DNA of 64,000 nucleotides from Bacteroidales bacterium (GCA_017480185.1 JAFVBC010000001.1:1-64000); one strand, 5' to 3'; positions 26,645 to 34,069 are shown, numbered from the stretch's first letter. Notes: generated by a model not told the origin, from the sequence alone. Numbers and translations: made by a program.

Positions 26645-28915
26645 ATGGCTAATGTATTCAAAGACCAACAAGACTTTACACCCAACGTACAGCGTAATAA
26701 TTTCGACCTATCTCATACCATTCATGGTACTTACAAAGTAGGTTATAACTACCCTGTCTTAAGATTGCGTGGTAACCCTGGTGATTCATTCCGCATCAAC
26801 CTGGCATTCGCCCTCAACGGTATGCCTACAGTCTTCCCCATTCAGAGTGGTATGCGCGCTAAAGTTCAGTTATTTAAGGTCTACCATCGACATCTTGTTA
26901 AAGACTTCAAAGATTGGATTAGTGGCCATGCCCCCGACGGTTTCGTAATGCCTTACATGAAGCAGCCTGCTGCCTTTTATAAGACTGGTTCGCTTGCAGA
27001 CCATTTAGGTATTCCCACGACTGCCGTGAGTACTCGTAACTATACACTTCCTTTCTATCCCTTTAGTGATACCCAACAACAAATTCTCACTTCTTATGTA
27101 GGTCAATCTGTTAATTTTGATGCATCTGATTTGACATCTCAGACCTCTGATGAGGATAAAATGCTGGATACTACTTTTAGTGGTTCAATCTCTGCTGAAG
27201 TACCTACTGGCAATATTGCATCTGAATATCGTTCACGTTATTATTTTGTTTCTCATCCTGCTGAACTTCCTACTAATAATATTCATTTGCAAAGTTTTTA
27301 TAACTCGCTTTCATTTATAAATTACGATAACTATAATCCTGATAATCCTCTTGTTGCCAGGTATAATACTCCTCTTCCTCTCTCTGCTGTTGGTAATGTT
27401 ATGAAGACTAATATGACATTTAGTTCTAACATACCTGCTTACTTTTGTATTCATCACTATACAGGTCAAGGCCGTTGGATTGATGCTCCGATTGCTGTGT
27501 ATAAACGTGCTACATTCTCTGGAAATTCCCTTTTCCTTGAAGATGGAAACACGCTTGAATCTATGATAAATGCTGTCATTAGTTCTGATTCGTATACTGT
27601 TAATTCTAAACTCTACTTCTCTGTTTTGATTCATTATGGCAATGGTTTCGATTACAATACTCCTTTAACTCTTGATTTGACTATTGATTCTTCTCAACCT
27701 CAAGACATTAGTGAACTTTCTCTCGATGTTTATGACCCCGACAAAGGTGGTCTCGCTATTAGTGCCATCCCATTCCGCGCTTACGAGGCTATTATGAACT
27801 GTTATTATCGTAACGATATAAACGACCCGTTCAAAGTTAATGGCAAACCTGTATATAATCGCTTTGTTACAACTGACGATGGAGGTGCTGATACAACACC
27901 TTATGAACTCCAACGCCATGATTGGGAACTTGACTTTCTAACCTCCTGCACTCCCAGCCCTCAACAAGGTAATGCCCCTATGGTAGGTGTTTCCGCCCTC
28001 GGCGACGTATCTATAGAAGATGAAAATGGTGTAACTACGCTTAAGGCAGATTTTGATGGTCATGGTCATTCTGTTCGTGTTACTCAAACTTCTCCCCTTG
28101 CATCTATTACCCATGCACGTACTCTTGCTGATTTGGCAACGTATGGTTTCAATATAAACGACTTCCGAAATGTAAATGCATTCCAACGCTTCCTCGAGGC
28201 ATCTATTCGTAAAGGATATAAATATATTGACTTTATGAAGTCTCACCATGGCGTATCCCCGAAAGGTGTAGAGTTAGGAATGCCCGAATTCCTTGGTGGT
28301 CTCTCGCGTTCAGTCAATTTCACCCCTGTAACTCAGACTTCTGCTTCTCAAGGTGATAACTTGCTTGGTTCTTATGCTGGTCAGTCCTCTGTCTTTGGTA
28401 ATGCTGATGGTTCGATCGAAGTGTATTGCGACGACTATTGTGAGATTATGGCAATTCTTACAATTGTGCCTACTCCCTCGTATAGCCAACTCTTGAGTAA
28501 AGATTATTTTACTGATAATCCTCTTGATTACCAATTCCCCGAGTTTAACAAACTTGGTATGCAGCCTGTAACCTATAAAGAGGTTTGTCCTGTTGAATCT
28601 TTTGTACAGTCTCAAACTGATAGTACCCGTAAATTTACCGATACTTTTGGTTATAATCGCCCTGCGTATGATAAGATAAGTCATGTTGACGAGGTACACG
28701 GTCAATTCCGTACCACTATGCGTAACTTTCTTGTCTCTCGTGTATTCAAAGGTCGTCCCCAACTTGGTGCCGAATTTCTACACATTGACCCCGAGACTGT
28801 TAATGATATATTCCAGGTTACCCAACCCGATGAAGATACATTTGCTGGTCAAATTAAGTTTGATATTTCGGCTAAGCGTCCAATACCTCGTATTGTACTT
28901 CCGTCAATCGATTAA
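26645..28915 (+). CDS. microvirus major capsid protein (VP1/F)
   Basis: 756 aa. The N-terminal NNFDLSHTIHGTYKVGYNYPVLRLRGNPGDSF follows the microviral F-protein pattern (FDxSH, then PGD). The jelly-roll core continues to a C terminus ending RPIPRIVLPSID. It is longer than gokushovirus capsids, consistent with Alpavirinae-type insertions. Sixty copies build the T=1 shell. The codons are T-ending rich, unlike host genes. The start is two bases after the micro-ORF stop. Confidence 0.93.
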   Translation: MANVFKDQQDFTPNVQRNNFDLSHTIHGTYKVGYNYPVLRLRGNPGDSFRINLAFALNGMPTVFPIQSGMRAKVQLFKVYHRHLVKDFKDWISGHAPDGFVMPYMKQPAAFYKTGSLADHLGIPTTAVSTRNYTLPFYPFSDTQQQILTSYVGQSVNFDASDLTSQTSDEDKMLDTTFSGSISAEVPTGNIASEYRSRYYFVSHPAELPTNNIHLQSFYNSLSFINYDNYNPDNPLVARYNTPLPLSAVGNVMKTNMTFSSNIPAYFCIHHYTGQGRWIDAPIAVYKRATFSGNSLFLEDGNTLESMINAVISSDSYTVNSKLYFSVLIHYGNGFDYNTPLTLDLTIDSSQPQDISELSLDVYDPDKGGLAISAIPFRAYEAIMNCYYRNDINDPFKVNGKPVYNRFVTTDDGGADTTPYELQRHDWELDFLTSCTPSPQQGNAPMVGVSALGDVSIEDENGVTTLKADFDGHGHSVRVTQTSPLASITHARTLADLATYGFNINDFRNVNAFQRFLEASIRKGYKYIDFMKSHHGVSPKGVELGMPEFLGGLSRSVNFTPVTQTSASQGDNLLGSYAGQSSVFGNADGSIEVYCDDYCEIMAILTIVPTPSYSQLLSKDYFTDNPLDYQFPEFNKLGMQPVTYKEVCPVESFVQSQTDSTRKFTDTFGYNRPAYDKISHVDEVHGQFRTTMRNFLVSRVFKGRPQLGAEFLHIDPETVNDIFQVTQPDEDTFAGQIKFDISAKRPIPRIVLPSID

Positions 28916-28928
28916 AATCCGTATAGTT

Positions 28929-29246
28929 ATGTTAAGAAGTTGCTTAAACCGTTCAAGTAATGTTAAAAGTTGTCTTTATAGTGCTGACGATGTTATTGTA
29001 CAAAACAATTTGGCAGTTACGCCGTCTGATATGGCAAACATGGTAGCCCAAGGCATCCCAGTTAGTCCCACAAACCTTGGTATGACCTATGATGAGGGTT
29101 ATTCTAACGTTGATTTTGATATACCTCTCGACCGTAAACGCGGTGTTGATATGGCCATGCTTTATGAGGCGCAACAGGCAATCAAGTCAAAACTTCGTAA
29201 AAATAAAGATGCAATTATTAAATCTTTAGACAATGACCCCGATTGA
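28929..29246 (+). CDS. small microvirus protein in the VP3 (scaffold) position
   Basis: 105 aa from MLRSCLNRSSNVKSCLY at 28929, 13 bp after the capsid stop; the longer frame from 28683 would lie inside the capsid gene. It contains TPSDMANMVAQGIPVSPTNLG and a charged C-terminal helix ending in Lys/Asp. The segment resembles the internal scaffolding protein of gokushoviruses in position and size, but I cannot confirm homology. It overlaps VP2 by 14 bp. Confidence 0.7.
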   Translation: MLRSCLNRSSNVKSCLYSADDVIVQNNLAVTPSDMANMVAQGIPVSPTNLGMTYDEGYSNVDFDIPLDRKRGVDMAMLYEAQQAIKSKLRKNKDAIIKSLDNDPD

Positions 29247-30306
29247 TACACCCATGCAAAATATGCTTGCTTTGGCTAACCAGGCACCCCCTATTGGGGG
29301 TGCCGCTGGTGCCAGTGCTGCTTTAGGCCCTGCATCTCTACTTCCTCTTGCACTTAATCTCTTAAACAATGTTACTTCTTTTGCTTCTCAGGAGCGTACA
29401 AACCGCCAAAATCAGTTGTTGGCTCAGCAACAAAACCAATGGAACATTGACCAGTGGAATCGTGCCAATGCTTATAATACTCCAACTGCTCAGATGGCTC
29501 GTCTTAAGGCTGCTGGTATCAATCCTGCTTTGGCTTATGCTAATGGCAATGTTCAAAACCTTGGTACAGATAGTCCAACCGCTGCCGAAGTCCGTTATGA
29601 CCCGATGCAGATGAGTATGCTTGACCCTCTAACTTTGAGTGAGGTTAAAAAGAATGATGCTGAAACTGAAAGTATATTGCATGAAACTAAGCGTGAAGAT
29701 GATAAACATGAATTTACGCTTGATAACCTTAAGGCTCAGACTGATAAACTCCGTAAAGAGGTTGACCATATGAGCCATGAGGAACAAATGCAATTTATTA
29801 GTGTATCTCTTGATGCAGCGCGTCTTGAACTTGATAATCGGCGTTTAGACGAAGAGGTTAAACTTTGGAACTCTCAGATTGCTAAAAATAACAGTGAATT
29901 GGCCTTAAATCAGCAGCAGTATAATAAGGTTTTACTTTTGTTCGATTTTGAATATGAGAATATGCGACTTACAAACGAGGAAATTAAGTCTCGTATGAAA
30001 GTTAATGACGAAGAGGTAAAGCGTCTTCGAGAGGCTACTGATTATCTTAAAAAACAGGCAGGTTATTTAGAGCATAAGGATGAATTTGAAAATTCAGAAG
30101 ATTATCAAAAAGCTGTAAAAAAATCTCTTACATCTGCAGCTGATTTGGCTGATAAGCAGGCTGAATATTGGAAAGATTATAAGGAACATCCAGAAAAATA
30201 CCGTTCGAAAACTGAAACCACAACTACCAGTTCTTCTGAGAATTTTGGTTATGGTGGTTCTTCTCATGGTACTTCAAAAACCACATCTCATACAGTTACA
30301 AATTGA
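29233..30306 (+). CDS. microvirus DNA pilot protein (VP2/H)
   Basis: 357 aa. A Gly/Ala-rich N terminus with a hydrophobic helix (about 22-48) is followed by QNQWNIDQWNRANAYNTP and QMARLKAAGINPALAY, the characteristic pilot-protein motif. Then come long coiled-coil helices (about 130-300) and a Ser/Thr-rich tail. H/VP2 proteins form the tube that delivers the ssDNA. A perfect hairpin sits in codons 17-24. The start may be 29233 or the ATG at 29254. Confidence 0.92.
   Translation: MTPIDTPMQNMLALANQAPPIGGAAGASAALGPASLLPLALNLLNNVTSFASQERTNRQNQLLAQQQNQWNIDQWNRANAYNTPTAQMARLKAAGINPALAYANGNVQNLGTDSPTAAEVRYDPMQMSMLDPLTLSEVKKNDAETESILHETKREDDKHEFTLDNLKAQTDKLRKEVDHMSHEEQMQFISVSLDAARLELDNRRLDEEVKLWNSQIAKNNSELALNQQQYNKVLLLFDFEYENMRLTNEEIKSRMKVNDEEVKRLREATDYLKKQAGYLEHKDEFENSEDYQKAVKKSLTSAADLADKQAEYWKDYKEHPEKYRSKTETTTTSSSENFGYGGSSHGTSKTTSHTVTN
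29283..29304 (+). other. perfect GC hairpin inside the VP2 gene
   Basis: GGCACCCCC (29283-29291) and GGGGGTGCC (29296-29304) are exact complements around TATT. The stem of nine G-C-rich pairs is striking in an AT-rich phage genome. It codes for part of the Gly/Ala-rich N terminus of VP2. Confidence 0.75.
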
Positions 30307-30315
30307 TTTTTTATT

Positions 30316-30323
30316 TAACTTTG
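30316..30323 (+). promoter_or_regulatory. promoter -7 element (TAACTTTG) of the last phage gene
   Basis: TAACTTTG matches TAnnTTTG and ends 4 bp before the ATG at 30328, so the mRNA would be leaderless. No obvious TTTG -33 element is seen. Confidence 0.5.
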
Positions 30324-30327
30324 CGTT

Positions 30328-30465
30328 ATGGATTTATTATTTTCTTTCGTAAGTCGACTTGTAATTGTATTAGGTCAAATTTTTACACTTTACTTTTTCG
30401 TAAAGTATGCACCCTCTTTGTTGCAATCTCTTATAGATTATTTGCAGCATCGTAGTAAATCTTAA
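30328..30465 (+). CDS. small single-span membrane protein of the microvirus
   Basis: 45 aa, too short for the usual gene lists. It opens MDLLFSFVSRLVIVLGQIFT, a hydrophobic helix of about 25 residues, and ends in a basic tail (LQHRSKS). It has its own TAACTTTG promoter element and lies 21 bp after VP2. Position and topology fit a single-gene lysis protein, as ssDNA phages use, but no family is recognised. Confidence 0.55.
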   Translation: MDLLFSFVSRLVIVLGQIFTLYFFVKYAPSLLQSLIDYLQHRSKS

Positions 30466-30490
30466 AATTATTTCTAAAAAAATTAAACAA

Positions 30491-30521
30491 GGCGTTGATA
30501 ACTCGTAGAGTTATCAATGCC
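30491..30521 (+). other. hairpin H1 with GTA triloop
   Basis: Stem 30491-30504 pairs with 30508-30521 (14 bp, one G-T wobble) around GTA, closed by C-G. First of three tandem hairpins in the phage non-coding region. Confidence 0.85.
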
Positions 30522-30525
30522 TCTT

Positions 30526-30575
30526 CTTTGTTAACTTGTTGGAAACGCGCAGCGTTTTCAATAAGTTGAACAAAG
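30526..30575 (+). other. hairpin H2 with GCA triloop
   Basis: A long stem (about 23 bp with two G-T wobbles and one bulge) closes on ACGC-GCA-GCGT, loop at 30549-30551. Confidence 0.85.
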
Positions 30576-30579
30576 CCAT

Positions 30580-30629
30580 GGCTGTTAGTCTTGTTGGAAA
30601 CTCGAAGAGTTTTCAATAAACTAATAGCC
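30580..30629 (+). other. hairpin H3 with GAA triloop
   Basis: A long stem (about 23 bp with wobbles and one bulge) closes on ACTC-GAA-GAGT, loop at 30604-30606. Its upper stem repeats that of H2 except for one base pair changed on both sides. Confidence 0.85.
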
Positions 30630-30633
30630 CAGT

Positions 30634-30686
30634 AGGTGAGTTGTGCGAACGTAGATACGAAACCTTGGTTTCGCATACAATTACTT
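30634..30686 (+). other. branched hairpin H4
   Basis: Outer arms 30634-30644 and 30677-30686 pair imperfectly, and an inner CGAAACC/GGTTTCG hairpin (30658-30673) sits between. It completes a run of structures that fills most of the phage non-coding region. Confidence 0.55.
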
Positions 30687-30720
30687 GATATATTTTGTGG
30701 CAACTGACACACTTGTTTGG

Positions 30721-30746
30721 CACGTTGCGATTGTTCGAATAGTGTA
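30721..30746. repeat. 26-bp element, inverted relative to 24828-24853
   Basis: 24 of 26 bases match the reverse complement of the host-flank sequence, including the uninterrupted core TTCGAACAATCGCAAC. Both copies lie on the XerD-arm side of a dif-like site. Confidence 0.7.
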
Positions 30747-30853
30747 AAACTTGTTTTTACTATTTATCTTTATTATTCATCGCGCGCGTTCTATTCATTT
30801 CTATGTCGCGTGTGTTAAATAATGTTAAATTCCTTGTAATTAAAATTTAGTTG

Positions 30854-30861
30854 TATATTTG
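30854..30861 (+). promoter_or_regulatory. promoter -7 element (TATATTTG) for rep in the circular phage
   Basis: TATATTTG fits TAnnTTTG, with TTG at 30834-30836 as a possible -33 box 17 bp upstream. It ends 8 bp before the ATG at 30870, the same spacing as at 151-167. In the circular genome it would drive rep; in the lysogen it faces the 3' end of dxs. Confidence 0.65.
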
Positions 30862-30869
30862 CAGTGTCA

Positions 30870-30926
30870 ATGAATTCAACTTTACATACCCCCGATATTG
30901 TGTCTAATATTGTATCTAAAGAGTAA
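30870..30926 (+). pseudogene. detached 5' end of rep (VP4), fused to host DNA
   Basis: In the lysogen this frame gives MNSTLHTPDIVSNIVSKE and stops at 30924-30926. Only codons 1-9, up to the Asp codon at 30894-30896, and the core are phage-derived. The Asp codon lies in the att core and is in frame with the Asp codon at 24947 in attL, from which the frame stays open into rep. In the excised circle this ATG therefore starts a 447-aa Rep. Confidence 0.85.
30879..30906. other. attR: attR, dif-like XerCD site
   Basis: Arms ACTTTACATAC (30879-30889) and TATTGTGTCTA (30896-30906) flank CCCCGA. The phage-side XerD arm is more diverged from the E. coli consensus than the host arm at attL. An extra copy of the right arm, TATTGTATCTA, follows at 30908-30918. 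Confidence 0.85.
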
Positions 30927-30953
30927 CTTTTTTTTAGGGGTATCTATAATGTC

Positions 30954-32831
30954 TTATTTTTCAAGTATTTTCTTTAGTATGTCGGTTTCGCTATAGCCGC
31001 AATCGGTCTTTAGTTGTCGCACGGTGCCGTGCGATACGAAACAATCTGGAATACCAAGGCATGTGGTGTACGACAATGTCTGTGGACTTGTCTGCGCAAA
31101 GTGTTCAACCACAGCCGAGCCAAATCCTCCAATCAACGAACCATCTTCGACGGTGATTATGTGGCGAAAACCAGCGGCTGCTATGTTGTCGAGCAACTGT
31201 TTGTCAATGGGTTTTACAAAACGCATATTATATACAGCCACATTCACCCCCTGTTTTTCAGCCTCACTGGCGGCCGTCAGTGCGTCGTTGCCAACATGAC
31301 CAATCGTCAACACGGCCACATCGGTGCCTTCTTTTATGCACACGCCCTTGCCCACTGGCAGGTCGTGCATGGTGGTGTGCCATTGGGTGTGGACGGCAGT
31401 GCCACGCGGATAGCGTATCGCGAATGGGCCATCGGTGTGGTGTGTGGCGGTCAGCATCATGTTACGCAATTCTTGCTCGTCAATTGGTGAGGCAATTGTA
31501 AGGTTGGGAATTGGACGCAATGCCGATATGTCAAACGCGCCGTGATGTGTAGCCCCATCCTCACCGACCAACCCAGCTCGGTCAAAACACAGCACCACTG
31601 GCAATCGTTGCAACGCCACGTCGTGGATTATTTGGTCGTATGCTCGTTGGGCAAACGATGAGTAGATACAGCAGAAAGGGATCATGCCTTGTGTGGCAAG
31701 ACCTGCGGCAAATGTTACGGCGTGCTGCTCGGCAATGCCCACGTCAAACACACGTGCAGGAAAGCGGTCTTTCATCAAGTTGAGCGAACTACCGGTGAGC
31801 ATGGCGGGTGTAATTGCCACTATGTTTGGGTTGTCGCTGGCCAGTTCGGTGAGTGTTTCACCAAATACGTCTTGATAGCGTGGTGGGCAATCGGTGCCGG
31901 CATTGGCTAGTCGTCGGCCGGTATTGGCCTCATATTTTCCTGGGGCGTGATAGGTAATCGGGTCGTGTTCGGCTGGGGGAAGTCCCTTGCCTTTAGTGGT
32001 AACCACGTGCAGCAGTTTGGGTCCGTTTATTGCTTTCAGCCGTTGCAACATCTCGGTAAGTTGATCAATGTTGTGCCCGTCGATGGGTCCAAAATAGCGA
32101 AAACCGAGCGACTCAAATAGGTTGCTCCCACCCAGAAGTGCTGTTTTGGCAAAGAACGTGGCATGTTGCAACAGGCTTATGGTTTTACGATGTGGACGTT
32201 GGCCTGGTTTGCGGTTAAGGTTTTGCCACACCTGTTCTTTCAAACGGTTGTAGCGTGGCGAGGCGGTGATGCGCGTCAAATAGTGGCTCAAGCCCCCCAC
32301 TGCTTTGTCTATCGATATGCCGTTGTCGTTGAGTATCACCAGTATGTTGGCTTTCGACACCCCGGCGTTATTCAGTGCTTCAAAGGCTTGTCCGCCTGTC
32401 ATCGAGCCGTCGCCAATCACGGCTATGTGTTGTCGCTTTAGGTTGCCTTGCAGTGCCGAGGCTGTGGCCATGCCCAGTGCAGCCGATATCGAGGTGGAAC
32501 TATGTCCTGTGCCAAAAGCATCGAAAGGGCTTTCATCGCGTTTGGGAAATCCACTCAGGCCTCCGTAGGTGCGCAACGATGCAAAGCGGTCGGCTCGACC
32601 CGTCAGCAATTTATGGGCGTAGGCTTGATGGCCAACATCCCATACCAGTTTGTCGTCGGGGGTGTTGAACACGTAGTGCAGAGCCACGGTGAGTTCCACC
32701 GTGCCGAGGCTCGATGCCAGATGGCCTGGGTGCGATGAGAGGGTGCTTATTATCGTAGCCCGCACATCGTTGGCCACCTCTTTTAGTTGTTCTGTATTTA
32801 GGCTGCGCAGTTGTTCAACAGTGGGTATCAT
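30954..32831 (-). CDS. dxs: 1-deoxy-D-xylulose-5-phosphate synthase
   Basis: 625 aa, full length. It condenses pyruvate and glyceraldehyde 3-phosphate, using thiamine diphosphate, in the first step of the MEP isoprenoid pathway. The TPP motif GDGSMTGGQAFEALNNAG, the DXS region GHSSTSISAALG and GIAEQHAVTFAAG with catalytic Glu are present. Its stop lies 28 bp beyond attR, so the prophage inserted immediately downstream without touching the gene. The exported-protein gene is 10 bp upstream. Confidence 0.97.
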   Translation of the reverse strand: MIPTVEQLRSLNTEQLKEVANDVRATIISTLSSHPGHLASSLGTVELTVALHYVFNTPDDKLVWDVGHQAYAHKLLTGRADRFASLRTYGGLSGFPKRDESPFDAFGTGHSSTSISAALGMATASALQGNLKRQHIAVIGDGSMTGGQAFEALNNAGVSKANILVILNDNGISIDKAVGGLSHYLTRITASPRYNRLKEQVWQNLNRKPGQRPHRKTISLLQHATFFAKTALLGGSNLFESLGFRYFGPIDGHNIDQLTEMLQRLKAINGPKLLHVVTTKGKGLPPAEHDPITYHAPGKYEANTGRRLANAGTDCPPRYQDVFGETLTELASDNPNIVAITPAMLTGSSLNLMKDRFPARVFDVGIAEQHAVTFAAGLATQGMIPFCCIYSSFAQRAYDQIIHDVALQRLPVVLCFDRAGLVGEDGATHHGAFDISALRPIPNLTIASPIDEQELRNMMLTATHHTDGPFAIRYPRGTAVHTQWHTTMHDLPVGKGVCIKEGTDVAVLTIGHVGNDALTAASEAEKQGVNVAVYNMRFVKPIDKQLLDNIAAAGFRHIITVEDGSLIGGFGSAVVEHFAQTSPQTLSYTTCLGIPDCFVSHGTVRQLKTDCGYSETDILKKILEK

Positions 32832-32841
32832 GGCAGTGGAG

Positions 32842-33813
32842 TCAGTGTTTGTAGGCGGGAGCCGACTTGGGCAGGGGCTCGAAGGGTTTATTCAGTTTCT
32901 TGTCGGTTAAGCGTCCATGTGCTCCTTGCCGCTGTTCCCATTTGCCATCTACGAAGGCATAGGCCAGTTCTGTGCCCGACGGCACATAGTATTGGAACAT
33001 GCCCTCCATGCCAGGCACCTGTGCTTCCACCTCGTCAAACACTATCATCTTCTCTTTGTGCACCGTCTTACGGTCCTCGGTGCGATAGCGGTTTGAGCCT
33101 TTCACCTTCACGCGTTCGCGTGTTACCGTCTCCACAAACTGTTCTTCATAGGCCAAATGCACCATGGCGTCGTTGGCATATTCAAGCACAATGCGACGCA
33201 GGTTGCGCTCTCGGCGAAACAGCGGTGCTCCAAATTGAGGTGCTCCACCACGTATCATCACTGGCTCAATCACCTTACGGTCGGTCAGATTGTCTACACC
33301 ACACCACCCCAGCAACGTGTAGTAGGTGTGTCCCGATGCTGTGGTTTGAATTATGTCCTGATATATAGCACCCAACCAACGGTCGGCTTGCAACACCGAC
33401 TCTTCGCGGTTAATCAGGTCGTCGCTTTTGTCGTGCAAAAGGGCATACTGATACTCCTCCTCACGGTCGTTGTAGTATTGCACAGCCCCAAAACACTCAT
33501 ACACACCGTCGTCGGCCACCACCGCCCACGTAAACACACGTAGCCGCCCGTCGGGCGACGTGAGCACCGAGGCACATTGGGGCAGCGTCCAACGCCAACG
33601 CTCCGAGCGCTCTTGCTTCAAAGCCTCTTCAAGCACCTCCACCGCCTGCTCCGAAGCCAGATAGCGACGGTTATCGGTGGTAGCGGTGTCGGCCAGTTGC
33701 AGCAATGTGCTCAGCCGCTCCTGCAACTGCGTCATGCGCGTCTTATCTTGTGCCGGGAGGGTTACCACGCACCCCACAAACAGCAACATAGCCAACAATG
33801 TCTTACTTTTCAT
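32842..33813 (-). CDS. exported protein of unknown function
   Basis: 323 aa from MKSKTLLAMLLFVGCVV at 33813; the frame runs back to 34089 through repeat DNA and is not credible there. A signal peptide ends near LPAQ. The mature part is mixed alpha/beta with many charged residues and a beta-rich C terminus (YYVPSGTELAYAFVDGKWEQR). I do not recognise a domain. It is 10 bp upstream of dxs on the same strand, so probably co-transcribed, although a link to isoprenoid synthesis is not evident. Confidence 0.7.
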   Translation of the reverse strand: MKSKTLLAMLLFVGCVVTLPAQDKTRMTQLQERLSTLLQLADTATTDNRRYLASEQAVEVLEEALKQERSERWRWTLPQCASVLTSPDGRLRVFTWAVVADDGVYECFGAVQYYNDREEEYQYALLHDKSDDLINREESVLQADRWLGAIYQDIIQTTASGHTYYTLLGWCGVDNLTDRKVIEPVMIRGGAPQFGAPLFRRERNLRRIVLEYANDAMVHLAYEEQFVETVTRERVKVKGSNRYRTEDRKTVHKEKMIVFDEVEAQVPGMEGMFQYYVPSGTELAYAFVDGKWEQRQGAHGRLTDKKLNKPFEPLPKSAPAYKH

Positions 33814-33960
33814 GTACCGAATAACGCCACGGGCGCAGTTGTTATTGTTATTGCAAAAGAAAAATATTGCAGCACACCGTGCAAAATGCAGACGGACACG
33901 CTTGCTTTGCTTTTGCAACCACCCTCCTACCCCACTTTTACAATCGGTCTTGAGCGTATT

Positions 33961-34069
33961 AAGTAAGGCCGTTCTTATGTAGTTATTCAGTTGTTCTTCA
34001 GTCAATGACTGAATAACAAGGGAAGAACTACTGAAGAACGGCCGAAGTTGAGCCCTACTTGATACCTGA
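33961..34069. repeat. imperfect copy of the 11-bp-unit palindromic repeat
   Basis: Same organisation as 15787-15875 with several arm mismatches. It ends with AGTTGAGCCCT and ACTTGATACCT 11-mers. From 33814 to 33960 I see no feature. Confidence 0.85.

Larger units (their letters stand above)
24932..30906 (+). mobile_element. integrated microvirus (Microviridae, Alpavirinae-like) prophage
   Basis: A complete ssDNA-phage genome of about 5.95 kb between two dif-like sites. In circular order it encodes Rep (VP4), a small Cys-rich protein, a smalltalk-like peptide, the major capsid protein (VP1), a small protein in the scaffold position, the pilot protein (VP2) and a small membrane protein, all on the plus strand. 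It has no integrase gene, as expected for elements that use the host XerC/XerD recombinases. Bases are T-rich compared with host genes on both sides. All reading frames except the split rep are intact. Microviral proviruses at dif in Bacteroidota are known; assignment to Alpavirinae rests on layout and memory, not on a tree. Confidence 0.93.

Noticed and set aside
30491..30629. Tandem hairpins considered as a CRISPR array
   Set aside because: The units are hairpins with shared stems, not identical repeats with unique spacers, and no cas genes exist.
24932..30906. Using gene strand or base skew in this window to prove that this is the replication terminus
   Set aside because: Gene direction is mixed on both sides and a rough look at G against C gave no consistent change, so only the site sequence is used as evidence.
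32811..33368. 185-codon plus-strand frame across the start of dxs and the exported-protein gene
   Set aside because: It overlaps two minus-strand genes with normal signals and shows no family features.
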